Source: Leptospiraceae bacterium
GTDB taxonomy: Bacteria > Spirochaetota > Leptospiria > Leptospirales > Leptospiraceae
Assembly (NCBI GenBank): GCA_024233865.1
Contig: JACKPA010000026.1
Span: 1-35,900, forward strand
Direction of reading: 5' to 3'
Length of the DNA: 35,900 nt
The notes beneath the pieces were generated by a model. It was not told the origin of the DNA and made no database searches. It worked only from the letters and a program-made list of their open reading frames with translations. The translations under genes and the position numbers were made by a program. Position 1 is the first letter of the stretch, and each line of letters opens with the position of its first letter. Shown here in pieces: positions 1 to 7,648 of this stretch.

Positions 1-66
1 CTCAATGTCCGAAATATGCTCAATGTTTGAAGCATTAACGTTCCCTGAGCGAAGTCGAAGGAAAGC
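1..66. repeat. Degenerate partial copy of the twin-hairpin dispersed repeat
   Basis: The first bases (tcaatgtccgaa) and the later stretch ccctgagcgaagtcgaagg match the element at 14052-14118. The left part is cut off by the window edge. The copy carries an internal near-duplicate of its own gctcaatgt stretch and the outer arms of the second hairpin no longer pair well, so it looks decayed. It lies immediately downstream of the chemoreceptor gene. Similar ctgagcgaagtcgaag palindromes are, from general knowledge, common dispersed repeats in several bacterial phyla; the function here is unknown. Confidence 0.6.
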
Positions 67-69
67 TTT

Positions 70-2082
70 TTAATGAGTGCATTTGTTTAACAAATCTATC
101 AATTGTTCACTAAGCTGTGTTGTGTCCATAAATTTCTTTTTGGCTTCTACGTTTTGGCTGTTATCCAAAAATTGATAGATTAAGCAGGCTGATTCGTGGA
201 TTCTTTGGTGAATATGGTCCAGATCATCCCATTCTTTTTCACAATTCAAAGGAGGTGGAGATGAATTATAAAAGATTCCAAACTTACACCTTTTATGGTT
301 CAACTCAATGTTTCGCTCTCCGCCTTCTAAGGTTTTTTGTAATTGTTCGATCCAATCCTTATGGCTTTTTACTGCGGCATTCATTTCTTGCTCGTATTCG
401 GTAGTTGTCGATATTTTGATATTCGCCAATATCTTTAGAGTATCGGAAGATTCATCAATAATTTGTGTCATATTGTCGATAATTTGGTTTAAACCGGTAT
501 TTGTATCTTTGTTTGATTGATTGATTAATTCGAACTTACCATTAATGGAGTGGATGTTTTGGGCTATCCATTTATAGTCGTCCGAAATCTGATTGATGGT
601 AGTATTCAGTTGCTCTGAACCGGAAGCAATATTCATTACTATCGACTTTATATTTATAATTTCTTGAAAAATTCCCGATATTTTATTTTGGACACTTAGG
701 TTGAGGTCTGAAGTGTTTTGTATGTCATTGGAAATTGTAATGGTTTCATCAGAATTTGTGTGTATTTTGGAAATAATTACCTTTAGATTTTTACTGATTT
801 CCTCAACGGCTTTTTGGCTTTCTTCTGCAAGTTTACCAATTTCCACTGCAACAACCGCAAAGCCTCGACCGGAATCGCCTGCTCTTGCTGCTTCAATAGA
901 GGCATTCAGAGCTAATAGATTGGTTTTTTCTGCAATTTCGTCTATTGTTTGCATAGCCCTGTCAATAAATTGAGCTTTTTCAGCTAGTTCCAAATTTTTA
1001 TCGGATAGCTTTTGGATACTTGTTTGCACATTAGTCATGCTCTGGGAAACCAATAGCAGTTCATTTTGAGAGCTTGCTGCCTTTTCCGAAACGCTGTTCA
1101 TCGAACCATTGAAATCATCAACTAAAGCAGAGAGGGATTGAGAGGCTTCTATAATGTCATTCAAAGCCATGTTCTGAGAAACAATAGATGAATCAATTAG
1201 GTTTAATTCGTTTTTCCCTGCATCCAATTCGGTTTCTATTTTTGTAAAACGTTCTCCAAAGAGCTTAATTTTCCTGTCTGTTGAACTTATGTAGATAATA
1301 ATATTCCGAAAGCCGCTAAACAGACTCCGTAGCCTAATCCTCAAAGATTCGGAAAAACCATTAAAGCTTAGGGCGAGCTGACCAATTTCATCTTTTGTCG
1401 TCAAATGAAATTTATGAGTTAGGTCTCCTCTGTTGGCGGAAAGATTGTTCATAAATTGAACAAAGTCTTTGATTGGTGTTGAGATTTTCTTGATATAATA
1501 AAAAGATGTGATAGTGGTCAAAATCATAATCAACAAAAATGTAATTTGTATAAAAAATAGGTATTCAACTTTTCCTTCAGCAATATGCTGAAAAATTACA
1601 ACTACTGAATTCATCTCTTGAAGAAGTTGGATATTTTTAGAAGACAACTCAGGTATATTTTCAATTTTTTGCTGCTCTTTTGATTTTTGGATGAGTAATA
1701 GAACTTCTCTCCATGTAGTTACAACCTTATCCAATTGCTCAATAGCCAATTCATCTTTGGCAGCAGGAAGATTTACAAACTGTTTCCAACCCATATCAAA
1801 AGGAGTTTCACCTCCGTTTCGCAAACCAAACAAAGTAGCATCAAATACTTTAATGGAATTATCTAGCATTGTGGAATAGGATTGCTCTTTTGTCGAATGA
1901 TAGAGCAACAACTCTTTTAGCATTTTTTGGCTTAACATTCGTTGTCTTCCAGCAAGGTTTACAACAAGGGCATCTTTATTCTGAAGGTTGGTTATGGCAA
2001 TTGATCCTAATAAGCTTAGCACAAACAAAAGGAGGAAAAAGACCAGAGGGAGAACTAATTTATAGATGATGCTACTTTTCAT
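70..2082 (-). CDS. Methyl-accepting chemotaxis protein with PilJ/NarX-like sensor and C-terminal CZB domain
   Basis: This is a 670-residue transmembrane chemoreceptor that should signal to CheA/CheW. TM1 is at about residues 9-30. It is followed by a periplasmic helical sensor carrying AGRQRMLSQ (about 44-52), the signature of PilJ/NarX type IV pilus-like sensor domains. TM2 is near 173-195, then a HAMP region and the coiled-coil signalling domain with the conserved hairpin tip EKTNLLALNASIEAARAG (about 385-402). The C-terminal 90 residues resemble a chemoreceptor zinc-binding (CZB) domain: an early SHKDW His, CKFGIFY, and a later HIHQRIH cluster can supply the usual His/Cys zinc ligands. Topology and fold are clear. 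The ligand is not; CZB domains are known to respond to zinc or oxidants. The start is ATG. The gene is monocistronic-looking, with 72 nt to the next gene upstream. Confidence 0.93.
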   Translation of the reverse strand: MKSSIIYKLVLPLVFFLLLFVLSLLGSIAITNLQNKDALVVNLAGRQRMLSQKMLKELLLYHSTKEQSYSTMLDNSIKVFDATLFGLRNGGETPFDMGWKQFVNLPAAKDELAIEQLDKVVTTWREVLLLIQKSKEQQKIENIPELSSKNIQLLQEMNSVVVIFQHIAEGKVEYLFFIQITFLLIMILTTITSFYYIKKISTPIKDFVQFMNNLSANRGDLTHKFHLTTKDEIGQLALSFNGFSESLRIRLRSLFSGFRNIIIYISSTDRKIKLFGERFTKIETELDAGKNELNLIDSSIVSQNMALNDIIEASQSLSALVDDFNGSMNSVSEKAASSQNELLLVSQSMTNVQTSIQKLSDKNLELAEKAQFIDRAMQTIDEIAEKTNLLALNASIEAARAGDSGRGFAVVAVEIGKLAEESQKAVEEISKNLKVIISKIHTNSDETITISNDIQNTSDLNLSVQNKISGIFQEIINIKSIVMNIASGSEQLNTTINQISDDYKWIAQNIHSINGKFELINQSNKDTNTGLNQIIDNMTQIIDESSDTLKILANIKISTTTEYEQEMNAAVKSHKDWIEQLQKTLEGGERNIELNHKRCKFGIFYNSSPPPLNCEKEWDDLDHIHQRIHESACLIYQFLDNSQNVEAKKKFMDTTQLSEQLIDLLNKCTH

Positions 2083-2154
2083 TCAAATTTACAAGTTATT
2101 AGAATAAAGCTAGTTGTCCACTCTAAATTCATGGTTTGACAGAGTTGTAATACT

Positions 2155-3807
2155 TCAAAAAGGTTTTGTGCATAAGGTGAAATAAAAGATAGTTCCTCTG
2201 TTTTTTTCACTTTCTAGAAAAATGGTTCCTTTGTTTTTTTCTACAAACTCTTTGCAGAGAATTAAACCAAGACCAGTTCCTTTTTCATCTTTTGTTCCTC
2301 TTGAAGAAATGCTTTTGTCAATTTTAAATAAATTCTCTTGATTCTCTGGAGAAATACCAACACCGGTATCAGAAATATAAAACAGTAATTTGTCATTTTC
2401 CATTGGCTTACAACCAATTGTTATCTCTCCACCAGTATGAGTAAATTTGACGGCATTGGATAATAGGTTTCGTATAACAATTTTAACCATTTCAACATCT
2501 GCATATACAAAAATTGTTTCCATGTGGAAATCGGTTTGAATTGTGATCTGCTTTTTATCTGCTGCAACGTATTTTTCAAATAATATAATATCATTTAACA
2601 TCCACTTTATATCCGTCATTTCCGGATTGAATTTGGCTCGATTTGTTTGTGATCTTGACCACAATAAAAGATTTTCTAGTAGCAGCAAAGTTTGTTTTGC
2701 GCTCTGATAGGTGAAAGTGATAGGTTGCTTCTTTTCATCCGGAAAGGTATCCTTGAATATCTCCAACATTCCAACAATACTGCTTATTGGTCCTTTTAGG
2801 TCGTGGGAGATGATAGAAAAAAATTTATCCTTTGTAGCATTGAGTTCCCTTAATTCTTGCTCAGTGTTTTTTTGTTCCGTAATATCACGCGATATACCCA
2901 AATAGGCAATACAATTCCCATCTTTATCTAATAGGGGGGAAGCATTGCTTGTATGCCACCTCCAGTTTCCGTTTTTGTGTCTGACTCTGTATTCTATGCC
3001 ACTCTGTTTTTTTTTCGATTCGACTACCAACTTCACAAAGTTTATACATTTCTCGACATCTTCTGGATGAATAATTGGGACAAACGAATTTCCCATAAGT
3101 TCTTCAGGGCTATAACCAAGGCTATCAGTTATATTAGGAGATAAATAGGAAAAAATCCCATCTGTATCTAGACTATAAACGATATCATTGGCACTCTCTA
3201 CATAAGAACGAAACTTTTCTTCGCTTATCCTTAAGGCTTGTTCGGCTTGTTTTTGAAGTGTAATGTCAGTAATGGTTATCCAGCAAAATTCTTGGAAAAT
3301 ATTTTTTTCTAGATAAACCATGAGTTGCACTTTAGTGTATATCCGTTCATTATTGTGACTCAAAAATATTAGTTCTCCACCTTGCATTTCACCGTTCTCA
3401 AAAGCGTTTTTAGCTATTAAGCGAAATTTGCTTTTTGAATCTTCTGCAAGAAAGGGAAAAATAGAATTGGATTGCAAAAATTCTCTAGGTTTTCCAAGCA
3501 AACGAGCTGCTGCATAATTGAGTTGAGTAATGATTCCAACCTCATCTAAAGTGATGTAGGCAATAGGGGCAAAATCGTATAAATCTTGGTATTTTTGTTT
3601 TTCGACTGCTAATTTTTCTTGAGCGAGATGCAATTCATCGTTTTGCATCTCAAGCTCGACATGATGTATGGAAAGTTCTTCCAATAATTTAGAAATGTAA
3701 TCTTTCCAGACTTCAAAATCGGTTTCAAGGCTTTTTTTCCCGGAAAATTTTTCAGCCTTTTCCTGTAAGTCCTCTATTTTTGACCTTTTTAACACCCTTT
3801 GAGTCAT
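2155..3807 (-). CDS. PAS-PAS sensor histidine kinase
   Basis: Soluble histidine kinase of about 550 residues. Order: an N-terminal coiled coil, a PAS domain (around LYDFAPIAYITLDEVG), a second PAS with its PAC segment (VESANDIVYSLDTDG to YLGISRDITEQ), a HisKA segment with the phospho-acceptor His in FFSIISHDLKGP, and an HATPase with the N box (NLLSNAVKFT), DTGVGIS and GTGLGL boxes all intact. No membrane segment or receiver is visible, so the output should go to a separate response regulator, none of which is adjacent. The reading frame stays open to 3852 with a TTG. I prefer the ATG at 3807 because a GAGG lies 8 nt upstream of it, whereas the TTG has no Shine-Dalgarno sequence. The ligand of the PAS domains is unknown. 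Confidence 0.9.
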   Translation of the reverse strand: MTQRVLKRSKIEDLQEKAEKFSGKKSLETDFEVWKDYISKLLEELSIHHVELEMQNDELHLAQEKLAVEKQKYQDLYDFAPIAYITLDEVGIITQLNYAAARLLGKPREFLQSNSIFPFLAEDSKSKFRLIAKNAFENGEMQGGELIFLSHNNERIYTKVQLMVYLEKNIFQEFCWITITDITLQKQAEQALRISEEKFRSYVESANDIVYSLDTDGIFSYLSPNITDSLGYSPEELMGNSFVPIIHPEDVEKCINFVKLVVESKKKQSGIEYRVRHKNGNWRWHTSNASPLLDKDGNCIAYLGISRDITEQKNTEQELRELNATKDKFFSIISHDLKGPISSIVGMLEIFKDTFPDEKKQPITFTYQSAKQTLLLLENLLLWSRSQTNRAKFNPEMTDIKWMLNDIILFEKYVAADKKQITIQTDFHMETIFVYADVEMVKIVIRNLLSNAVKFTHTGGEITIGCKPMENDKLLFYISDTGVGISPENQENLFKIDKSISSRGTKDEKGTGLGLILCKEFVEKNKGTIFLESEKNRGTIFYFTLCTKPF

Positions 3808-3966
3808 AATGTCAACCTCAGTTAATTGGCTAAGTACTTTAGTCGTCAACAATTTATGCTGTGTTAAGATTTGTCAAATTATTTAAATATTTTGTTGATA
3901 CGTGAAATCCATGAGTTTTTGCACAAATAAGTTTGGTTTTCGGAAAATACTATAGGCTTCCAGTCT

Positions 3967-4002
3967 GTAAAATCGCAGCCAAGATGGCTACGGTACTTTT
4001 AC
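3967..4002. repeat. Imperfect hairpin with CAAGATG centre
   Basis: An outer pair gtaaaa (3967-3972) / ttttac (3997-4002) and an inner pair agcca (3977-3981) / tggct (3985-3989) around a 3-nt loop aga form an interrupted stem. It lies in the 250-nt gap between the histidine kinase (start 3807) and the lipoprotein gene ending at 4058. The central CCAAGATGG resembles the centre of the perfect hairpin at 19904-19930, read on the minus strand. There is no T-run, so it is not a classical terminator. The rest of the gap is AT-rich with no other structure seen. Confidence 0.5.
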
Positions 4003-4057
4003 AAAAATTTATGCTATATTACTTACATCTTCTATTCGATCGCACAAAACTATTTGG

Positions 4058-4888
4058 CTACGGATATGAGTAAGGAAGATCAAGAGGAATCTGTCCGGCA
4101 TTAAGGTTCATATTCCCATTAAAATTATAATTCATGCTGGAAAAGTTTTTTAGTTTGGGTAGCATACTCAAAATTTCTTTCCCTCTAAGCGTAATTGGTA
4201 TGTTGTATTCTTTCTCAGCTTTGGAAGCCAATTGCAAGGCTGGAGCTTGTCCGTCCAAGAGATTTTTATTATCAGCAGTAAGAGAATACTTGATAAAGTT
4301 TAAATCAATTCCAAAAGCGTTTGGGTTGGCAATACTGAATTTCAAATCAAAAAGTGCACTTGGATCAAAGAGGCTACTACCTTGTTTTTTGAAGTCAAAC
4401 GAACCGAATTTGATAGTTGGTAATTTTGGGACGGGAACAGATTTGTTAGCAGTAAAAGGAATATCTTTGTTTCCAAATTTACCCATTGAAAAATTCGAAA
4501 TTCCATCAATCTTTACGTCTATTGTATCTTTTTTAAAAAACTCGATCAAATTGCTTGTAACGTCTTTGAAATCTATTCGCTGAGAAACGGTAAAGTCACT
4601 CGTATCATTAGCTTTGAGCTGAAGTCCTTGTGGTATATCAGCATTAAACAACTTTTTTCCATCCACAAAGATTTGGGATTTTATACTGGAAAAATCTATG
4701 GGTATGGGAGCTTTATTTTTTGCCAAAAAAGTAAAATCTATATTAGCTCCAGCCAGATCAATCCCTTTTAGATTGGCGGTTTTGAATAAAATATCCGGTG
4801 CATAATCTGCTAACTTTTGCTGTAAGAACTGACAAGATGCAAATATACAAAAAATCAAGATATACAAGAAATTGTTTATAAGTTTCAT
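4058..4888 (-). CDS. LEA type 2-like lipoprotein
   Basis: 276 residues beginning with a short signal peptide that ends in a spirochaete-type lipobox (IFASC, Cys19), so it is predicted to be a membrane-anchored lipoprotein. The mature part looks like two LEA_2/WHy (water stress and hypersensitive response) type beta-sandwich repeats: one around NLKGIDLAGANIDFTFLAKN and one around SFDFKKQGSSLFDPSALFDLKF...NPNAFGIDLN. The NP-x-x-x-(I/L) pattern is typical of that family. LEA_2 proteins are linked to stress tolerance in plants and occur as lipoproteins in many Gram-negatives, where their role is not settled. The ATG start has GGAG about 6 nt upstream. The next gene upstream ends 60 nt away on the same strand, so they may share a transcript. 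Confidence 0.8.
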   Translation of the reverse strand: MKLINNFLYILIFCIFASCQFLQQKLADYAPDILFKTANLKGIDLAGANIDFTFLAKNKAPIPIDFSSIKSQIFVDGKKLFNADIPQGLQLKANDTSDFTVSQRIDFKDVTSNLIEFFKKDTIDVKIDGISNFSMGKFGNKDIPFTANKSVPVPKLPTIKFGSFDFKKQGSSLFDPSALFDLKFSIANPNAFGIDLNFIKYSLTADNKNLLDGQAPALQLASKAEKEYNIPITLRGKEILSMLPKLKNFSSMNYNFNGNMNLNAGQIPLDLPYSYP

Positions 4889-4948
4889 TTTTTCTCCAAA
4901 ACAATCTTAAAATAAAATGTAGGGTATTGCTGTAAAGTTCATTTTTGT

Positions 4949-5524
4949 TTACTCCATGCTCTCTTTTATCTTTTTTACAAGACCATTTTTACCGGAAGGA
5001 AAAGAAGCATACAAAACACACTTGCATTGATCCCACCGCATTCCTGGATCAGTAGGAATACAGTCGTAATAAAAACTTCTCTTTTTCCCTTGGGTAACAT
5101 ATCCAACAACATTTTCCATTACTTTAGGTTTGTCCATTTTACCAAAATCGCTTTCGGATAACTCTTCTTTTGCGGTTTTGTCGATCATAAGAGAATATAG
5201 CTTGCTTTTGCTTGAAAGAAGAACATTGCTAATACAACTCGTCATTTTTGTTCTTGGGACTTGTGTTTTGGCTACATAACTTTCGGAATTGAAATATTCC
5301 TTGTAAAAGGTTTCTTTTTCATCTCCTTCACAAATGTCATTTGCTTCCATTTTTTGAGGTGTATAAGACCAGCCTCCTTCTTTTGCCAAGTCCCAAATTT
5401 CCTTTTTACTGGGAACAGGAACTTTGATACAAGTCGGTTTTTCAACCTTGCATTTGCAAAAATGACAGTTAAAGCCAATCGAACTTAAAAAAACCGTAGT
5501 CATTACCATGAACAATTTATCCAT
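4949..5524 (-). CDS. Cys-rich putative lipoprotein, unknown function
   Basis: 191 residues that I do not recognise. The N-terminus is hydrophobic (LFMVMTTVFLSSIGFNC) and Cys20 could be lipidated in a loose spirochaetal lipobox. Immediately after it lie further Cys residues (CHFCKCKVEKPTC), and more Cys occur downstream (DICEGD, MTSCISN, YYDCIPTD, CKCVLY), which suggests a disulfide-stabilised exported protein. It contains a basic-aromatic stretch KKRSFYYDCIP. The gene sits between the nuoGI pair and the LEA-type lipoprotein on the same strand, with about 50-60 nt gaps on each side. The ATG at 5524 is preceded by a purine-rich GGAGAG somewhat far upstream; a second Met at residue 6 is possible. 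Confidence 0.65.
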   Translation of the reverse strand: MDKLFMVMTTVFLSSIGFNCHFCKCKVEKPTCIKVPVPSKKEIWDLAKEGGWSYTPQKMEANDICEGDEKETFYKEYFNSESYVAKTQVPRTKMTSCISNVLLSSKSKLYSLMIDKTAKEELSESDFGKMDKPKVMENVVGYVTQGKKRSFYYDCIPTDPGMRWDQCKCVLYASFPSGKNGLVKKIKESME

Positions 5525-5576
5525 TATATTAAACTCTCTTGCTCTCCTTTTAAGTCCCTAAATTTTATTTGGATGT

Positions 5577-6104
5577 CTACACCCTTTGACCTTTGATAGG
5601 TCCGCCTACCTTTTCCGTCATTCTCTCTTTTGTAAGGATTAAGTCATTTCTGTTGTCAGCTGCCATCTCACCGCCACCATCAAGGTAAATAGCTCCCTTA
5701 GGGCATGCTTCCTCACATAAACCACAAAAAATACACCTAAGCAAGTCGATTTCAAATTTTTTGGCATATTTATCTTCCGGATGAAGGTGCTGAAGATTAG
5801 GTGTTACTTGTCCTGCTTCGATATAAATGGCATCTGCCGGACATATCCACATACAGCAGAAACAGGATGTACACCTTTCTCTGCCTAATTCATCCCTTTT
5901 GAGAGAATGCATTCCCCTAAACCGAGAGGAATAGGGTCGTCTTTTTTCCGGATATTCCAAAGTAACCGCTTTGTTTAAAAAAGCAGCCTTGATAAAATGT
6001 TTAAGAGTTATAAACAAACCCTTGTACAACGAATAAAAGTAAAATTTCTCATACCATGAGAATTTATGCTTTTTTACTACATTGATAACGTTAGTATGTG
6101 CCAA
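5577..6104 (-). CDS. nuoI: NADH-quinone oxidoreductase subunit I (TTG start)
   Basis: 175-residue ferredoxin-like subunit of complex I that carries the N6a and N6b [4Fe-4S] clusters between the peripheral arm and the quinone site. Two complete C-x2-C-x2-C-x3-CP motifs are present: CTSCFCCMWICP and CIFCGLCEEACP. An amphipathic N-terminus (FYFYSLYKGLFITLKHF) matches family members that lie along the membrane. The start is TTG at 6104. There is no in-frame ATG at the conserved N-terminus, and a perfect AGGAGG lies 6 nt upstream, inside the end of nuoG. The gene overlaps nuoG by 14 nt, indicating translational coupling. nuoH, which lies between G and I in the E. coli order, is absent here. Confidence 0.95.
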   Translation of the reverse strand: MAHTNVINVVKKHKFSWYEKFYFYSLYKGLFITLKHFIKAAFLNKAVTLEYPEKRRPYSSRFRGMHSLKRDELGRERCTSCFCCMWICPADAIYIEAGQVTPNLQHLHPEDKYAKKFEIDLLRCIFCGLCEEACPKGAIYLDGGGEMAADNRNDLILTKERMTEKVGGPIKGQRV

Positions 6105-7527
6105 CGGTAGCCTCCTGTCTGTTTTGGATATTTGATTGGAATAATTTCATAAAAAATTCATCCGAAGATGAAAGTCCCTGGGGAGGATTCATAGATTTTT
6201 CGAAAGATTGTTTGATTCCGTTTTTATTGGTAAAGCTACCCGTTTGTTCTGCAAAAGCTTTGATGGGAACTGCGAAATCAGCTTTGCTAACCGATTCCGT
6301 AATATTGGTATGCAAAACAACGATAGTCCCTTTTCCGTTAATTTCTTGCGGAATTTCTTCTTTTAGGACAAATAATAAATCAATTTTTCCGGAATTAAAC
6401 TCTTCAATCACCTGAGCGATTTTTCCCATGCTGGTAAAACCTAGTTCTACAGCCCCTGCTGTATTCGGACGGAAATCATCAGTCATTAAAAAATCAACTT
6501 GTTTGGGATTGTATTGGGGTTCCTCCACTCTCGCTTCGAAAACCAAGCTCTTGTTTGCTTTTTGGAGTTCGTTTTTGAGTATACTTAAACTTTCATTGGT
6601 TTCATGAGAACCACCAATGACTCCTATTTTGTTTGCGTTTTGTAATTTTTCAAAAATTTTTGGGATAACGGAAGAACTTTCACTTGGTTTTCCGGCTTCC
6701 ATATAAGTAAATAAACGGTTATCATTTAGCCAATCTATGTCAAATCTACCTCGGTCACAAGAAAAATACATATTTAGATCAGGATTTTCCCTAGTCATAT
6801 AGCGATACATTTTGTTATTTCGTACGTTTGTATAAACATTACAGCCTGTGCTACAACCATGGCATATTGACTTGGAAGTTTTGTACCACCATACCCTGGA
6901 TTTAAACATTAGGTTTTTGTTCAATAGTGCACCAACAGGACAAATATCAGCCAAAGCTCCTTGGTAGTTATGGGAAATTGGTTTATCTTTTGCCAATCCG
7001 ATAATCGAATGATGACCTCTTTGAAATAGACCTAGGTTTGATTCTCCTACGATTTCCTCTTCAAACCGGACGCACCTATAACAAACGATACAACGATTAT
7101 GGTTGATAACTAAATTTGTGCCTATGTCTTCTTGCGGAATATTTCTTTTTTCAAACTCAAAACGGCTTTTAGGCTTGCCATGCCCGAAAGAGTTATCTTG
7201 TAAATCACACTCTCCGGCTTTGTCACAAACCGGACAATCCAAGGGGTGATTTGCCAATAAAAATTCCATTGTTCCTTTTCTCGCTTCAACTACTCTATCA
7301 CTTTTAGTTACAATGGACAGCCCCTCTTTTACGGGTGTATTACAAGCAGCTTGGAATTTTGGCACTCCTTCAATTTCAATCAAGCACATTCTACACATTC
7401 CCACAACACTTAGGGCGGGATGGTAACAAAAATAAGGGATTTTTACTCCCACTTCCTCTGCGGCGTCGATTAAATTTTTCTTCTCATTTACTTCGTATTC
7501 GATTCCATCGATTTTGATTTTTACCAA
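6091..7527 (-). CDS. nuoG: NADH-quinone oxidoreductase subunit G, short form (TTG start)
   Basis: Peripheral-arm subunit of complex I carrying several Fe-S clusters. Visible ligands are: [2Fe-2S] Cys34, 45, 48 and 62; the His/Cys N3 cluster His94, Cys98, 101 and 107; the N4 cluster Cys146, 149, 152 and 196; and an N7-type set Cys222, 225, 229 and 257. The family is often 650-900 residues, but this protein has 478. The molybdopterin-oxidoreductase-like C-terminal part is reduced to about 200 residues, while all cluster ligands remain. The start is TTG at 7527 with GGAGG 6 nt upstream; the nearest ATG is out of frame. It forms a two-gene unit with nuoI. The other nuo genes are not in this window, so the complex must be encoded at more than one locus or further away. 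Confidence 0.93.
   Translation of the reverse strand: MVKIKIDGIEYEVNEKKNLIDAAEEVGVKIPYFCYHPALSVVGMCRMCLIEIEGVPKFQAACNTPVKEGLSIVTKSDRVVEARKGTMEFLLANHPLDCPVCDKAGECDLQDNSFGHGKPKSRFEFEKRNIPQEDIGTNLVINHNRCIVCYRCVRFEEEIVGESNLGLFQRGHHSIIGLAKDKPISHNYQGALADICPVGALLNKNLMFKSRVWWYKTSKSICHGCSTGCNVYTNVRNNKMYRYMTRENPDLNMYFSCDRGRFDIDWLNDNRLFTYMEAGKPSESSSVIPKIFEKLQNANKIGVIGGSHETNESLSILKNELQKANKSLVFEARVEEPQYNPKQVDFLMTDDFRPNTAGAVELGFTSMGKIAQVIEEFNSGKIDLLFVLKEEIPQEINGKGTIVVLHTNITESVSKADFAVPIKAFAEQTGSFTNKNGIKQSFEKSMNPPQGLSSSDEFFMKLFQSNIQNRQEATVGTY
6111..6116 (-). promoter_or_regulatory. Shine-Dalgarno deciding the nuoI TTG start
   Basis: AGGAGG on the minus strand, 6 nt from the TTG at 6104 and inside the nuoG coding sequence. 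It is the main reason for choosing the non-ATG start. Confidence 0.8.
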
Positions 7528-7533
7528 GGAAGT

Positions 7534-7538
7534 CCTCC
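7534..7538 (-). promoter_or_regulatory. Shine-Dalgarno deciding the nuoG TTG start
   Basis: GGAGG on the minus strand, 6 nt from the TTG at 7527. The conserved N-terminal beta strand (VKIKIDG) begins right after this codon. Confidence 0.75.
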
Positions 7539-7648
7539 AACCTATTCAAACAATATATACTTATACCACTGTAATTTGAGTATTATTTCTTTAAAAGATT
7601 TTTTCTAAGATTTTTTTATATATTTTTAGAACGATTTTAAATATTTTA

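Noticed and set aside
4134..4583. 149-residue plus-strand open frame opposite the LEA-type lipoprotein
   Set aside because: Antisense shadow; no family features.
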